Shown here: positions 10,035 to 19,893 of the stretch, piece after piece | Layout: each line of letters starts with the position of its first letter | Numbering within the stretch: position 1 is the first letter of the stretch | DNA from: Ascidia mentula | Taxonomy: Eukaryota; Chordata; Ascidiacea; Phlebobranchia; Ascidiidae | Reading direction: 5' to 3' | Length of the DNA stretch: 64,000 nucleotides | Assembly (NCBI GenBank): GCA_947561715.1 | Contig: OX387198.1 | Coordinates: forward strand, 8,556,001 to 8,620,000 | Notes under the pieces: model-generated | What the model was told of the DNA's origin: nothing | What the model saw: the letters and a program-made list of their open reading frames with translations, nothing else | Databases searched by the model: none | Made by a program: the position numbers and the translations under genes

Positions 10035-11567
10035 TCAACTTTGTGCATACTTATAACGAAACAAAATTTGATTTATGGCATATTGCGGTATTGGAAGGTT
10101 GTTCACTTGAACAATCGACTTGTTATTAGCTCTAAACAATTGTCTAATTATCCAGCAGCACATGTCTTTTAGACATGGATTTCGTGAAGATATGTATGGA
10201 TAAGATGCTGCAAAACTTATTTGAAAGTTTGGCAAAAAACTGAAAAATAAAGATAATTTATGCTGCACCAGTGGTTGTAGATTACTTGTCAGCAAATTTT
10301 CATCAAAAATTGAAACTAACTGCAAATTGTTCGGTAGATGTGGAAACACCAACTCCACTAATCCATAGGCAAGAAGTATTTTTAGCACTTCAACACTTAA
10401 CTGCTGTGTTGATGTTAATAGCTTATTGAAATTTTCAGAGTCAATTATCTTTGAAGAAATAGGTACATCGTGCTGCAGCAAAATTGCAATAACCCAACTC
10501 AGAGAATTGCCACCTGAAAAAAAATCCCATGGCAAAAGATTGTCAAGTATCGATTCTCTGTAACTGAATACTTTGGTAATTCTTTCCTCATCACAGCTTG
10601 GCAAAAGGCCATCCACAGTATAAGCCCCGCTTAACAAGATATCTAAGCACTCTGGTTGTTCACCTATAATCGCAGATAAAACTGGGGAAGAAACGTTGTT
10701 TGCAGCTAATACATTTTTATCAGTTGCCTGTATTAGTATTTTAAGAATATCCACATAACCTTTTTCAGCTGCTGCTGAAATGGGTGCCACTTTAAACTGG
10801 TCATTTTCCATGCAAAATGCACAGGGCATATGAGGGTCTGCACCTTGTTTCAAAAGTGCTTTTGTCATTTCCAGTTGGTTACTCTGTGCCGCTATGTACA
10901 ATGGTGTACAACCTTCCTTGTCGCAACAATTTACATCACATCCTGCTGAAAGCAACTGAGAAAAAATTTCACTACAAATGCCTGGCTTACAAACCAACGA
11001 TGCTACCACATGAAGGGGTTTACGGCCAAAAGTGTCTTCACACTCAGTATGCGCATTATAATGTAACAAAATTTTAATACAGTCCATATCCGCTTGACTT
11101 ACAGCTCTGTGTAAAGGAGGTTCCGAGAACAAACTGCTGCTAGTGTTTATGTGATCCTTGAACTCCTCACACACAACAGTCAGTGTCTCTGGACAACCAA
11201 CTGCCTCCGAAATAATGTTACTTGGCAAAGGAACAACTGATCTGTAGCATGGCAAAAGCAACTTTACTGCCTTGAAGTGTTTTTTTCTGACCGCGATATC
11301 CAAAGGTGAACCTGTTGTGACATCAAAAGGCAAAGGCCATATTTCCAATACGTTATCATCATTGTTTTGTGCTGTATCTAACAATACCCTTATACAATCT
11401 ACGCTTCCAGATGATGCAGCTTCATGTATAGGATACCATCCTCGGTTGTCATGAATACAATAATCTTTACCTTCATTTAGAAGATTTTGTAGTAGCTCGT
11501 AATTGCCATTTCTTGCTGCCAACCCAACTTGTGAGCATGTATCTTCATAGGCTTCAGTAAAATCCAT
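10035..11567 (-). CDS. ASB3: Ankyrin repeat and SOCS box protein 3
   Basis: A single exon encodes 510 residues (human ASB3 is about 518). The N-terminus MDFTEAYEDTCSQVGLAARN is almost the vertebrate ASB3 start. Ankyrin repeats run from about residue 15 to 320 (for example GWYPIHEAASSGSVDCIRVL, GCTPLYIAAQSNQLEMTKAL). The C-terminal 45 residues form a SOCS box (LKDMCCWIIRQLF, LPIPQYAINQIL) that would recruit elongin B/C and cullin 5. The protein is a substrate receptor of a ubiquitin ligase. It is the first gene of a close same-strand trio with GPATCH11 and PSENEN. Lack of introns is notable but the frame is intact. Confidence 0.94.
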   Translation of the reverse strand: MDFTEAYEDTCSQVGLAARNGNYELLQNLLNEGKDYCIHDNRGWYPIHEAASSGSVDCIRVLLDTAQNNDDNVLEIWPLPFDVTTGSPLDIAVRKKHFKAVKLLLPCYRSVVPLPSNIISEAVGCPETLTVVCEEFKDHINTSSSLFSEPPLHRAVSQADMDCIKILLHYNAHTECEDTFGRKPLHVVASLVCKPGICSEIFSQLLSAGCDVNCCDKEGCTPLYIAAQSNQLEMTKALLKQGADPHMPCAFCMENDQFKVAPISAAAEKGYVDILKILIQATDKNVLAANNVSSPVLSAIIGEQPECLDILLSGAYTVDGLLPSCDEERITKVFSYRESILDNLLPWDFFSGGNSLSWVIAILLQHDVPISSKIIDSENFNKLLTSTQQLSVEVLKILLAYGLVELVFPHLPNNLQLVSIFDENLLTSNLQPLVQHKLSLFFSFLPNFQISFAASYPYISSRNPCLKDMCCWIIRQLFRANNKSIVQVNNLPIPQYAINQILFRYKYAQS

Positions 11568-12579
11568 TGTCTTTATTCAAAGTGCATATTACTGGTCCTG
11601 GTGTCGTATTACATGATTTTAACGTGGTGGAATGTTTGATATAACGTATTAACTAACGACTTTCAACAATTAAACACAACATACAGAAACCACTGTTTCC
11701 CATATTTCCGTTTCCATTCACTCACATGCACTTTTGAAGTCATGGATGAGTTGGTACACGGAAACATGCATGTTAGTCCTGGGTTAAGATTCTTCCCACC
11801 GAAACTAACCCTACCGAGACAAGACTTCGGCGAAACAACATGCAGATGTCGAATACAATTTTCTGCATTGTTTCTTACATTGATAGAGCGTGGTCGTAAA
11901 TTGGGGAAATTGTGACAAGACTGAGAATCAGTTTTAAGGAAATCCATTTTTCCCGTAATTATTTTGCGCTACATCTGTTAAACTTTCGAAAAACATTTTT
12001 TACGGCATTGCATGACCAAAAGTGTATGACACACAGTAAATACAGAACATATCAACTACTTTTGTACCTTATATTTTAGTGCAGACTAATTACCCACCTA
12101 CAACCCTATAATTTCCTGTCAAAAACCATTGGTGTAGACTGCAGATGTTTTAGCGCACAAATATCATGTTATTTTTGTTCCAGGGTTTCTGCCAAAAAGT
12201 AAGAAAGTAGATCAACTATCAAGTTTAGTAATGCCAAGCAACATTGTCCGTGTATTAATTTAACTGACAAGTAGCAAAAAAGCGATTATAATAACAAGAA
12301 ACAGAAAAGTAAAAAGTTTAACGTTAATACGTTTGCAAGTGTCAACAATGAATATATGCAATATGATACATAATTTACTTTTGGGTGAAGAATTTGTAAA
12401 CTTATGTTAATAACGTGCATGAATTGATATGGTTCTTATGAAGTAAAGACACGAAACCGACTTTTTATTCGGATATCATTTTCCCCTTATTTCGTAGCGA
12501 TTGGTGAACTACAAGCTAGCGCAATAAACCAAGATACATGCCAGCAGATGTTAAAACGCTAAAACTGACAAGGAAGCAT
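11568..12579. other. Intergenic, upstream of ASB3
   Basis: AT-rich sequence with the ASB3 promoter presumably at its left end. A 94-codon open frame at 11,663-11,947 (-) has an ATG but no family resemblance, no partner exon and no clear codon bias, so I do not call it. The rest, to the cofilin-like stop, shows nothing I can support. Confidence 0.4.
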
Positions 12580-13308
12580 TTACATGTACTGGTACTTTCC
12601 ATTTGCATCTCTTTTGACTGCTTTGCCGTAAAACTCAGTAAAATCTGCACCATTGATCCCATCTAGAACCCAAGGCCTTGACTTGTCATTGGAGGCCTCA
12701 AAACGACCAGACAGACCAGTAAAAGTGTTGTAGGCGTCATACTTTGCTGAACTGAACAACATTTTCTCTTTGACTCCACAGCTCGGTCCAATCCAACACG
12801 TGAACACAAGCCTATTTGATACCGCTCCACCCACCGCCTTGCCCCGGGCCTCGAACATGGCAAATCTGCGTGAACAAAATTTCAACAATAAAGCAAAAGG
12901 CCAGTAAGGAAAAATGATGGACCAATAGATACGGAATTGGTGAGAGATTTTTTTTGCATGCTTACGAAAGCAAACGAAACACGACGGTCCTACAGGGCTG
13001 AGAAATAAAACCGCAACTAATGAAAATGGTCTAACGTTTATCGTCCAATAACTGTGTGACCAACTAAACTTAACGATTTGTCCAATGAAAAAAATGTTTA
13101 GAAATAAAAACACCCAAGCAAACCTCGCATTGCTGTTTGAAAATTGATCCACCAAGGACTGGAATGGGTCGGCGCAGGTATTGTCTATTTTCTTGTCAAT
13201 TTTGACTTCAAGACCGGCGCCAACAACCATTGTAAAGCCCCGACATGTGCTCTGCTCCTTCATTTCAGCGTACAAACGCAGGAGCGCTGGGTCGATTTTT
13301 GTGGGCAT
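12580..13308 (-). CDS. ADF/cofilin-like actin-binding protein
   Basis: Two exons, 13308-13124 and 12865-12580, join in phase 2 to give 156 residues, near the usual cofilin length. The second exon carries the family core: RFAMFEA matches the cofilin RYALYDA strand, VFTCWIGPSCGVKEKMLFSS matches the VFIFWAPxxAPxKxKMxYAS signature, and a FTGL motif follows as in cofilin FTGI. The N-terminal half is divergent and the usual MAS start is replaced by MPTKIDPALL. ADF/cofilins sever and depolymerise actin filaments. The first ATG in the exon is at 13308; the donor is GTTTGC, weaker than consensus. Coactosin is an alternative, but the central motif favours cofilin. Confidence 0.72.
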   Translation of the reverse strand: MPTKIDPALLRLYAEMKEQSTCRGFTMVVGAGLEVKIDKKIDNTCADPFQSLVDQFSNSNARFAWVFLFLNIFFIGQIVKFSWSHSYWTINVRPFSLVAVLFLSPVGPSCFVCFRKHAKKISHQFRIYWSIIFPYWPFALLLKFCSRRFAMFEARGKAVGGAVSNRLVFTCWIGPSCGVKEKMLFSSAKYDAYNTFTGLSGRFEASNDKSRPWVLDGINGADFTEFYGKAVKRDANGKYQYM

Positions 13309-13699
13309 ATTCAACGCTGACTTGGTAACGTGCTTTCTCGTAACCAGTATGCTACAAATGGTATGAGTGCACTACTGTCGGGCGCTATTTTGAGGCAGAT
13401 AAATTACTTTTTTGCGTGCAAGGGCAGGCTTCCTGGCGACCGCTCGCACGTTTTATGGAAGTTGAATGTTTTTGTTTTGATTTTGCCTCATGAAAACTTT
13501 CCGAAACTTTCCATTTCTAACACAACTCAGTTACAGGACAAAACTTTGTTTTTATTTTACCTTATAATTTAATATATTTCAGGACTTGTTAGATCAGGTG
13601 AATTGTTTTAAACTGACAAATAATAGTAACGGTAGCCTTCAAGGTTTCTCATTGTTCAACTGAAGTTTACCTAGCAATGAAGATGTTTCGACTTCATGA

Positions 13700-13845
13700 A
13701 ATCCACCTGACCAGCAACACTCCTTCGCATGACACAAGTTTAAATTTTAAATGTTACTAGAACAACTTTATGTCAACGCTTCTAGTTTCAGAAAACATGT
13801 TTCGCTTTATTAAGCTTCAGAACAGAAGAACTTAAGAGACGTTGA
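13700..13845 (-). repeat. Dispersed repeat, copy 1 (inverted relative at 25,645)
   Basis: On the minus strand this segment reads like 25,645-25,785: it shares the runs aagcgaaacatgttttct, agaagcgttgaca and agtgttgctggt in the same order and similar spacing. No terminal inverted repeats or target duplications are clear, so the class of element is unknown. Confidence 0.5.
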
Positions 13846-14990
13846 GTTGAAATTGTTATAGTAATATTTGAAATTGAAGTATACCTACTTTGCATCGATA
13901 AAATCCTTCTTCCTTGCAATATCAGCTGCAAAAAAAAATTCAATTGAGCTTTCTGTACATCCGGTCAAGCTTGCGAATAAATCGTCTAGCAAAATGTTGT
14001 TTAGTGTCAAGACGGTGGGATGGGTTGCGTGGGCATTGGAAGTACTAATCACGATTGTTTGCCTGATAAAGACTAAAAGTCTATGCGAGAGAATAAATAT
14101 TGGCTAATAGATAAGTACAAGCAGTTTGTCATGAATGTAATGAAATGAGTTTGATGTTGATAATATTGAATGTTTGCTTCGATTCAATCACGATAGAACA
14201 AGTTTTTCCTTGTCCCCATAAACAAAATGGTCTCGCGGGACAACTATGAAATATTCATCCTGTTTCGACTGCAGAATGCGAATTTTGTGCTTAACTGCTG
14301 TACGAGAAAGAAAACAAAGGAAGTGACAAAATTTGCGAACTTTCACCTTTCGGGAGGTTTAACGTCACTGGTAGGCAAATTTATCCTATGCAAATTGTTG
14401 AAATGTTTTTGTTATTGCTGTTGTCCCAACGTGTTCATGCATCACGAGCGACAAAACGACAGCTAAAGGGATGTTTATACACAAGCGGGAACCCAGAATG
14501 CGGATAATGCTAGAAGGCTTCCGCTAAAACCAGCTATAGCAGAGTTCATATATCAAGTACATTTCCGTGTAATATGCTAGCTACTGGCAAGCAGCAGCAA
14601 TGATGATCAACGAGTCGGCAACGTTTAGTCTGAGAAAAATGGTGAGAACTTATTGATGTCGGGCGCTATTTGAAGGCTTGCAAATTGCTGCGTTTTTATC
14701 AAGCGTATGGGACTGCGCCTGACCAACGTTGGCAATAGCCCGCCCATGTAATTGCAATTCCTGATTAGTGGAGCAACCATATACGACCACTCTGATGCAC
14801 CTTCGCTTTTAGGAAGTTGCCTTGTGCTTTGATTTTGAAATTTCCTCAATCCATTTATATTTTGCGGTTTGTTTGCACGTCGTAATGTTTTTACACACAA
14901 TAAACATCAAAAAGGGGACATTGGCCAGCTTAGAACTAAAAAGCTTCAGAGCCGTTTTTTGCAGGTTTAGAAAACAAACACTTAGTTGAT

Positions 14991-15070
14991 ATTTTGCGAC
15001 TTGTGCTGCGCTAAGTTAACATTTTGCGACTTGTGCTGCGCTAAGTTAACATTTTGTGACTTGTGCTGCC
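14991..15070. repeat. 30-bp tandem repeat, about 2.7 copies
   Basis: Units begin at 14,991, 15,021 and 15,051. The first two are identical and the third is partial with one base change. It lies in intergenic sequence with no coding meaning seen. Confidence 0.9.
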
Positions 15071-15563
15071 ATTCTCATGTGATTTACTTATCACAATGTA
15101 GCAAACGAAAAGGCACAAAATGCTTTAAAAATTGTTTGCTCTGCAATATTTCCTTGGCTTTGTGACAAGATATTTCAGGCACCGGATGGTCTCCTCGTCT
15201 GGCGCATCTGGTGCAGTATCTACCTTGACTACATGACATTGGAAACTAAGTCTTTTTTTGTTCCAGGTGCAAATTGTTCGCTACCTTTTTTGGCGGAAGT
15301 ATTTTGCAATGTTTCACATTACTGTTTTGGACTGAGCGGTTAGGAAACATTGCATTACCCGTTATGTTCGGATATCCAAACTTGATCCTAAACACGCCAT
15401 GATCGATGCGCTACCGAATTAAGCAAAACTAATACTATAGGCTTGCACAACTGTATTTTTACAACAATATTACCAGTTCAAAATATGCACACATGGCAAA
15501 CAGCAACAGCAACAACGTTTTGGTAGTTACAGGCACTATGTCACTGTGGTGCCATTTCACCAC

Positions 15564-18500
15564 TTAGGTTAAAGCGATTTCAAGTAAATCAATGCACTCA
15601 ATAACGTTCCGATGCTCTATTTCATTTAAACTAGTAAGAAGTTTGTTTCTATGGCTTTTTACGCATTTTCGTTCCGCTGATGGCGTTGTGCAGCGTTCCA
15701 ACTCTTGGACACAAAACTCAAGTCCTCTTTTAATATTTCGATCTTGACAGGTGTTTGTAAGGCCTCCAATTGCCTGTTTGCAAATGCTAGCGGTTTCTTT
15801 GTAGTTACCGATTTTGCTGAGGCATTTCGCAATACCAACCCGACTTGAAAACCTCATCGTTGATGATAAAGTGCTTACAGGTGCCGCGTCGCATATTTCA
15901 ATGCTTTCCTGAAAGCAACGTATTGCATCGTCAAATTGGAAGGCATCAAAATGGCAAATCCCTGTATGAGTAAGGCAATCAGCCAATGAAACCGGCAGTT
16001 GACAGCTTGTCGATATACGTTTCCTTAAACCAATTTCCAAATTGTAGTAATACAAACTCTGATAGTAATCGCCTTTTTTGTGTAAAGCGGATGCTATGTT
16101 TCTGTAGCACTCGGAGAGGACCTTGTCTTGAAGCAAAGAAAAAATCTCCAAGTTACCGTAGCTTGAAATTTCCTTATGCGCTTCATCAAGCTGTCTTTTA
16201 AAAGCTACTAGCGCGTCACTGTACTGACCAAGCGCCATATAACATAGCCCCATTTTGTGCATTACTTTTACGGGAAAATGTGTTGTTTCCAATGCAAATT
16301 TCATCGTCGAAATTCCTTGTTTGTAAAGCTCAAAAGCTGCTAGTTTTCTCCGACGCATCTCCAAAAGTTTCCCATGGGACAAGTAGCATTCGACAATATC
16401 AAATTTGTAAATTTCGTCATCACGCAAGTTTTTAAGCACCTCCACTTCCAGCTTAAACATGTTCGACGCTTTCATAAAGTCATGTGCACCAACTAAACAT
16501 TTTCGTAACCTCCTTACGTTGTCCAACTTCTCCTCATTGTACAACTGTTTACAACTTTTGTCGATATTTCGATAAGCGTCCTCAAGACAACCAACGTATT
16601 CATCGTTCCTTTCAAAATATTTCAAACACTCGTATATATTAAGCCCAGCTTTGATCATAGCATCTGGTATCCATGTTTCGTCGTCGGGTATCTCTTCGTA
16701 TTTTCTGACTACATTTTTGTAGATCGCGAGTTCTTCAAATTTACAGTTATCAGCTTCATGCCAGCGATCGAGTTGAATTAGACACAAATGAACAAAGTTT
16801 AAAGTCGTGGCAATTTCATAATCTTCAGTTTCGTTTTCAGTCAGGCGTTTTTGTATCTCCAACAACTGGAAAAACGTTTCCAATGCCTTTTTAATCTGAC
16901 CAAGATGGAACAAACTCTTTCCTGATACAAATAAAAGTTGTGCAATCATTTCATCTATTGGATCTTTGTCGGATATACTTTGGCATTCTTGGATGTATTT
17001 TAAAGCAGGTGCATACAGATTCAAATGAAACAGGCACTCCCCGACACGCCCCAAACACTCACTCTTTACCATTTCGTCATCGTTATTAGCAGGAAACATT
17101 GCCAAACATTTTTCCAACAACACCAAGGCCTCAGCGTAACGACTCAATTCCATCAAGCACTCCGCCGCTATGTAAAGCATTTCTTTTTTGCGGTTTGTTT
17201 GTAAAAAAATCTGGCACTGTTCATATGCCTCCTGGTACTTTTTCAATTGGCATAATTCTGTCACCAAAGTCATTTCAAACCAATCACGACCGTCCGACAA
17301 AAACGTGAAATTCGACAGACACGCGCTACACTCCTTCACAGCTTCCTCGTGCATTCCAAACGCTTCGTAATACACCAATCTAAAATTTGGTCGTCTGTCA
17401 CTCAAAGGCTTGGTTGATTTTAATTCAATTTGTTCATCACATTCTGAATCACTTATTTTTAGAACATCTTTCTTAACGAACGTCTTTAGCTCGTCAAAAG
17501 CTTGAAGAAATGCAGCCAAACGATCTACAGTAACCTCCTTAGCAAGTCCCGAGCCCTCATCGTAAAATCGATATGTATCCCAAAATAATTCATCATCTTG
17601 GCCACCAGTGTGCATGTACATCTTTAACCTTGCTTCACTTGCTACAGAAATAGCAACTTTCAAACTGTGGCCAAATTCCATTCCTATAATCGACTTCTGT
17701 TCGAGTTCGACCACAGTGTCAAGAGGACTCAAAGTTTTAAGTTCAAAATAACGACCCAACAAAGAAAGTAACAATGATATGCCACGGAAGAAAAGTCTTT
17801 TTAAGTCAAATTTACTATCAACAGTTGGTCTGCGAATTGTCGTGTCAAATTTTTCCAAAGTCTTTTCAAATTCTTGCATAAAATGCCTCGAGCTTGACAT
17901 TTGACTTCGATAGCCGGTCACGCCGGCCGAAAAATCTTTAAATACCTCAAGGTTTCCTTGCACAAAACAAGTTTTCAGTAAGATATCGGCAAGATTGTAA
18001 CCATTTTTTACGTCTTCGCTCATTTCCACATACTTCAGCATTTCGCCGACTGGTTTGATTAACTCTGTAAGCCAAGATTTTTGTTTCGTTTTTTGTCGAC
18101 CGAGTGGGTTTTTCGAGGCGTGCGGAGCAAAACCGTCGGGACAAATCCCACAGCAGGTATGTTCGTCATAAAACCAGTTATCTTCTTTCTTGTATGGATC
18201 ATTTAAACCTTCAATGTACAAAAACGGTATGATGGTTTCGCCGAAGTTAACCAGGACCAGTTGAAAGATAACAGCCGCCCATCGAAAGTATTCCAAAATT
18301 TCTTCATAATCTTCACGCAATTGTACACCTTCCTCAAGCACAATTATGCTTTCAAAATCCGAGTAGGGTGTAATTTCATTGCGGGCAAGAGACCCCATGC
18401 CAACCAGGGCATATTTGCAGGGAGGTATACATTTAAGCTGGATTGAATACTCCATGATGTTCCTTTGAATCGATAAGTATTTTTGCGTAACATAGGTTTG

Positions 18501-19025
18501 GATCTCGCTGACTTGTTTTGAGTACTTAGTTTCGGATTCGCGTTTTTCTAATCCAACATTTTCGTGCGAATCTTGCCTTGGAAGTGCTGCTAATTGGTCA
18601 GACACACTGTCTCGCATATCCATTACACTTTTGAAAAACATATCCACACGATCTTTAAAATTCGTTTCGCCAGCTCCTGCCAGCTTTAAAACATGAGAGC
18701 AGAGCTCTGCTAGTCGTCGGTCGGTCTCTTCCATGCTATCACCCTCTCTTTCAGTAGCCGAGTTAAACAAGGCCGCGCTCTTAATCAAGCTCAGTTTGTC
18801 GGGACTTCGGAAGCGATACACCATAGCCAGCTGGCTTATTACGTAGGCTGATTGCTTTTCGTCTTTTTCACGGCCGTTGGCATAACACATCGACTTTAGC
18901 TGCCTTGATAACAGGTACTGACATGCTCGCAGAACGTAATAGTCTGCATCGAGTCGCATATGCTTCTCTTTGCTGAAAATAGCACAATAAAGTTCGTTTT
19001 TTGAAACCAGGCCCGCCAATGACAT
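15564..19025 (-). CDS. GlnD/DUF294-like nucleotidyltransferase fused to TPR repeats, paralogue 1
   Basis: One uninterrupted frame encodes 1153 residues from ATG 19025. Residues 1-100 form a conserved helical region (RSMCYANGREKD-like, then RFRSPDKLSLIKSAALFN). The nucleotidyltransferase core is at about 209-230: GMGSLARNEITPYSDFES, with the GS loop and a D-x-E carboxylate pair like the D-x-D of GlnD and DUF294 proteins. A helical region follows, with FDLKRLFFR near residue 405 as in DUF294 C-terminal domains. From about 570 to 1100 there are many degenerate TPR units (for example YAEALVLLEKCLAMFP, YSDALVAFKRQLDEA). It probably transfers nucleotides to, or binds, a protein or small-molecule partner through its TPRs; substrate unknown. 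It sits head-to-tail with its paralogue 870 bp upstream. No introns, unusual beside its neighbours. Confidence 0.8.
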   Translation of the reverse strand: MSLAGLVSKNELYCAIFSKEKHMRLDADYYVLRACQYLLSRQLKSMCYANGREKDEKQSAYVISQLAMVYRFRSPDKLSLIKSAALFNSATEREGDSMEETDRRLAELCSHVLKLAGAGETNFKDRVDMFFKSVMDMRDSVSDQLAALPRQDSHENVGLEKRESETKYSKQVSEIQTYVTQKYLSIQRNIMEYSIQLKCIPPCKYALVGMGSLARNEITPYSDFESIIVLEEGVQLREDYEEILEYFRWAAVIFQLVLVNFGETIIPFLYIEGLNDPYKKEDNWFYDEHTCCGICPDGFAPHASKNPLGRQKTKQKSWLTELIKPVGEMLKYVEMSEDVKNGYNLADILLKTCFVQGNLEVFKDFSAGVTGYRSQMSSSRHFMQEFEKTLEKFDTTIRRPTVDSKFDLKRLFFRGISLLLSLLGRYFELKTLSPLDTVVELEQKSIIGMEFGHSLKVAISVASEARLKMYMHTGGQDDELFWDTYRFYDEGSGLAKEVTVDRLAAFLQAFDELKTFVKKDVLKISDSECDEQIELKSTKPLSDRRPNFRLVYYEAFGMHEEAVKECSACLSNFTFLSDGRDWFEMTLVTELCQLKKYQEAYEQCQIFLQTNRKKEMLYIAAECLMELSRYAEALVLLEKCLAMFPANNDDEMVKSECLGRVGECLFHLNLYAPALKYIQECQSISDKDPIDEMIAQLLFVSGKSLFHLGQIKKALETFFQLLEIQKRLTENETEDYEIATTLNFVHLCLIQLDRWHEADNCKFEELAIYKNVVRKYEEIPDDETWIPDAMIKAGLNIYECLKYFERNDEYVGCLEDAYRNIDKSCKQLYNEEKLDNVRRLRKCLVGAHDFMKASNMFKLEVEVLKNLRDDEIYKFDIVECYLSHGKLLEMRRRKLAAFELYKQGISTMKFALETTHFPVKVMHKMGLCYMALGQYSDALVAFKRQLDEAHKEISSYGNLEIFSLLQDKVLSECYRNIASALHKKGDYYQSLYYYNLEIGLRKRISTSCQLPVSLADCLTHTGICHFDAFQFDDAIRCFQESIEICDAAPVSTLSSTMRFSSRVGIAKCLSKIGNYKETASICKQAIGGLTNTCQDRNIKRGLEFCVQELERCTTPSAERKCVKSHRNKLLTSLNEIEHRNVIECIDLLEIALT
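18030..18419 (-). other. Near-identical core block shared with 22,381-22,770
   Basis: These 390 bases, encoding residues about 203-332, differ from the matching block in the second paralogue at only about ten positions by eye and have no length change. The coding sequence on both sides is far more diverged. The block spans the nucleotidyltransferase core and a Cys/Trp-rich stretch (NWFYDEHTCCGICPDGF). Recent gene conversion is the simplest reading. Confidence 0.8.
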
Positions 19026-19893
19026 TTCCGTTTATTCAGTGACACACATTATTGGATAGTCTCTGAAATAAGATAGACAGTTTAAATAACTGTGAGCTGG
19101 AATGCTTTCACGAAATCCACTTGATAATAAGCGAATGTGGTTCCATTAAAACTGTAACTTCACGCCACACTTTGCCAACTCAGAGTGACATAATTTCATT
19201 CTACTCAAACAACTGATCAACTTTATGTTGTTTCAGTTACTGTCTAAATAAGGTTTACAATAGACTTCAGTCATCATATCAATGCACACTAGACCAGTAA
19301 CAATTAATAACTGTTGTTGTTGTTGTAGTTGACACCTTAACTTGTCGCGATAGGCTTAAGCACACAGCGCAACTTAAAACCGCAAGTTCCCGTCAAGCGC
19401 GGTGGACCGTGAATACAGCGTTGGGCCGCAAGCTACTGCAAATGACGAATTAATATTAAACCTGAACATTGTTTTTGACGTAATAATCTACCAGCAACCG
19501 ATACTGAACAAACATCAGCTAACTTTATTGGTAACTTCTGATATTTTAGTAACATTACTTTATTAAACCAATCCTTACTTCAGTTTTAACTAATCTACGT
19601 ACGTATACATAGAAGTCATGTTCGTCACACAGTTGGTATTGTGACGTCATTATACAGCACTTCAAATATCAGCTGACTGGCTGTGGGCTGTGTCGATTGT
19701 GCACCGATATGGCGAAACTTTCTTCTCGCAAAGCAACGCTTGTCTGATAATGGTATTACATACGCCGCGAAGCACCACTAACCTGATAAAGTCAATTGGT
19801 AAATATTGCACAATGGACAACAACAGAAAACTCATACATTGGATAATAATCTGAATGCGAAACGATGTATTAATTTACTCAACAACCCCGGGT
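19026..19893. other. Spacer between the two nucleotidyltransferase-TPR genes
   Basis: The 868 bases hold no supported gene. They should contain the promoter of paralogue 1 and the 3' end of paralogue 2. No strong repeat was seen apart from a short tgttgt run near 19,315. Confidence 0.4.

Larger units (their letters stand above)
8589..11567 (-). other. Possible three-gene operon ASB3-GPATCH11-PSENEN
   Basis: Three genes lie on the minus strand with 126 and 97 bases between stop and start codons. There is little room for separate promoters. AG sites preceded by T-rich or A/T-rich tracts lie just before the GPATCH11 ATG (AG at 9914-9913) and the PSENEN ATG (AG at 9055-9054). Tunicates such as Ciona are known to have operons resolved by spliced-leader trans-splicing. 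That this is one is inference. Confidence 0.45.
13309..15563. other. Intergenic with small repeats, no gene seen
   Basis: Three structures were noted. A segment at 13,376-13,491 reappears, diverged, at 14,655-14,850. A repeat of about 145 bp at 13,700-13,845 has an inverted relative at 25,645-25,785. A 30-bp tandem repeat lies at 14,991-15,070. The open frames in between are AT-rich and show no family resemblance. Confidence 0.45.

Noticed and set aside
11663-11947. 94-codon open frame with ATG upstream of ASB3
   Set aside because: No family, no second exon and no compositional sign of coding; it may only be ASB3 leader or promoter sequence.
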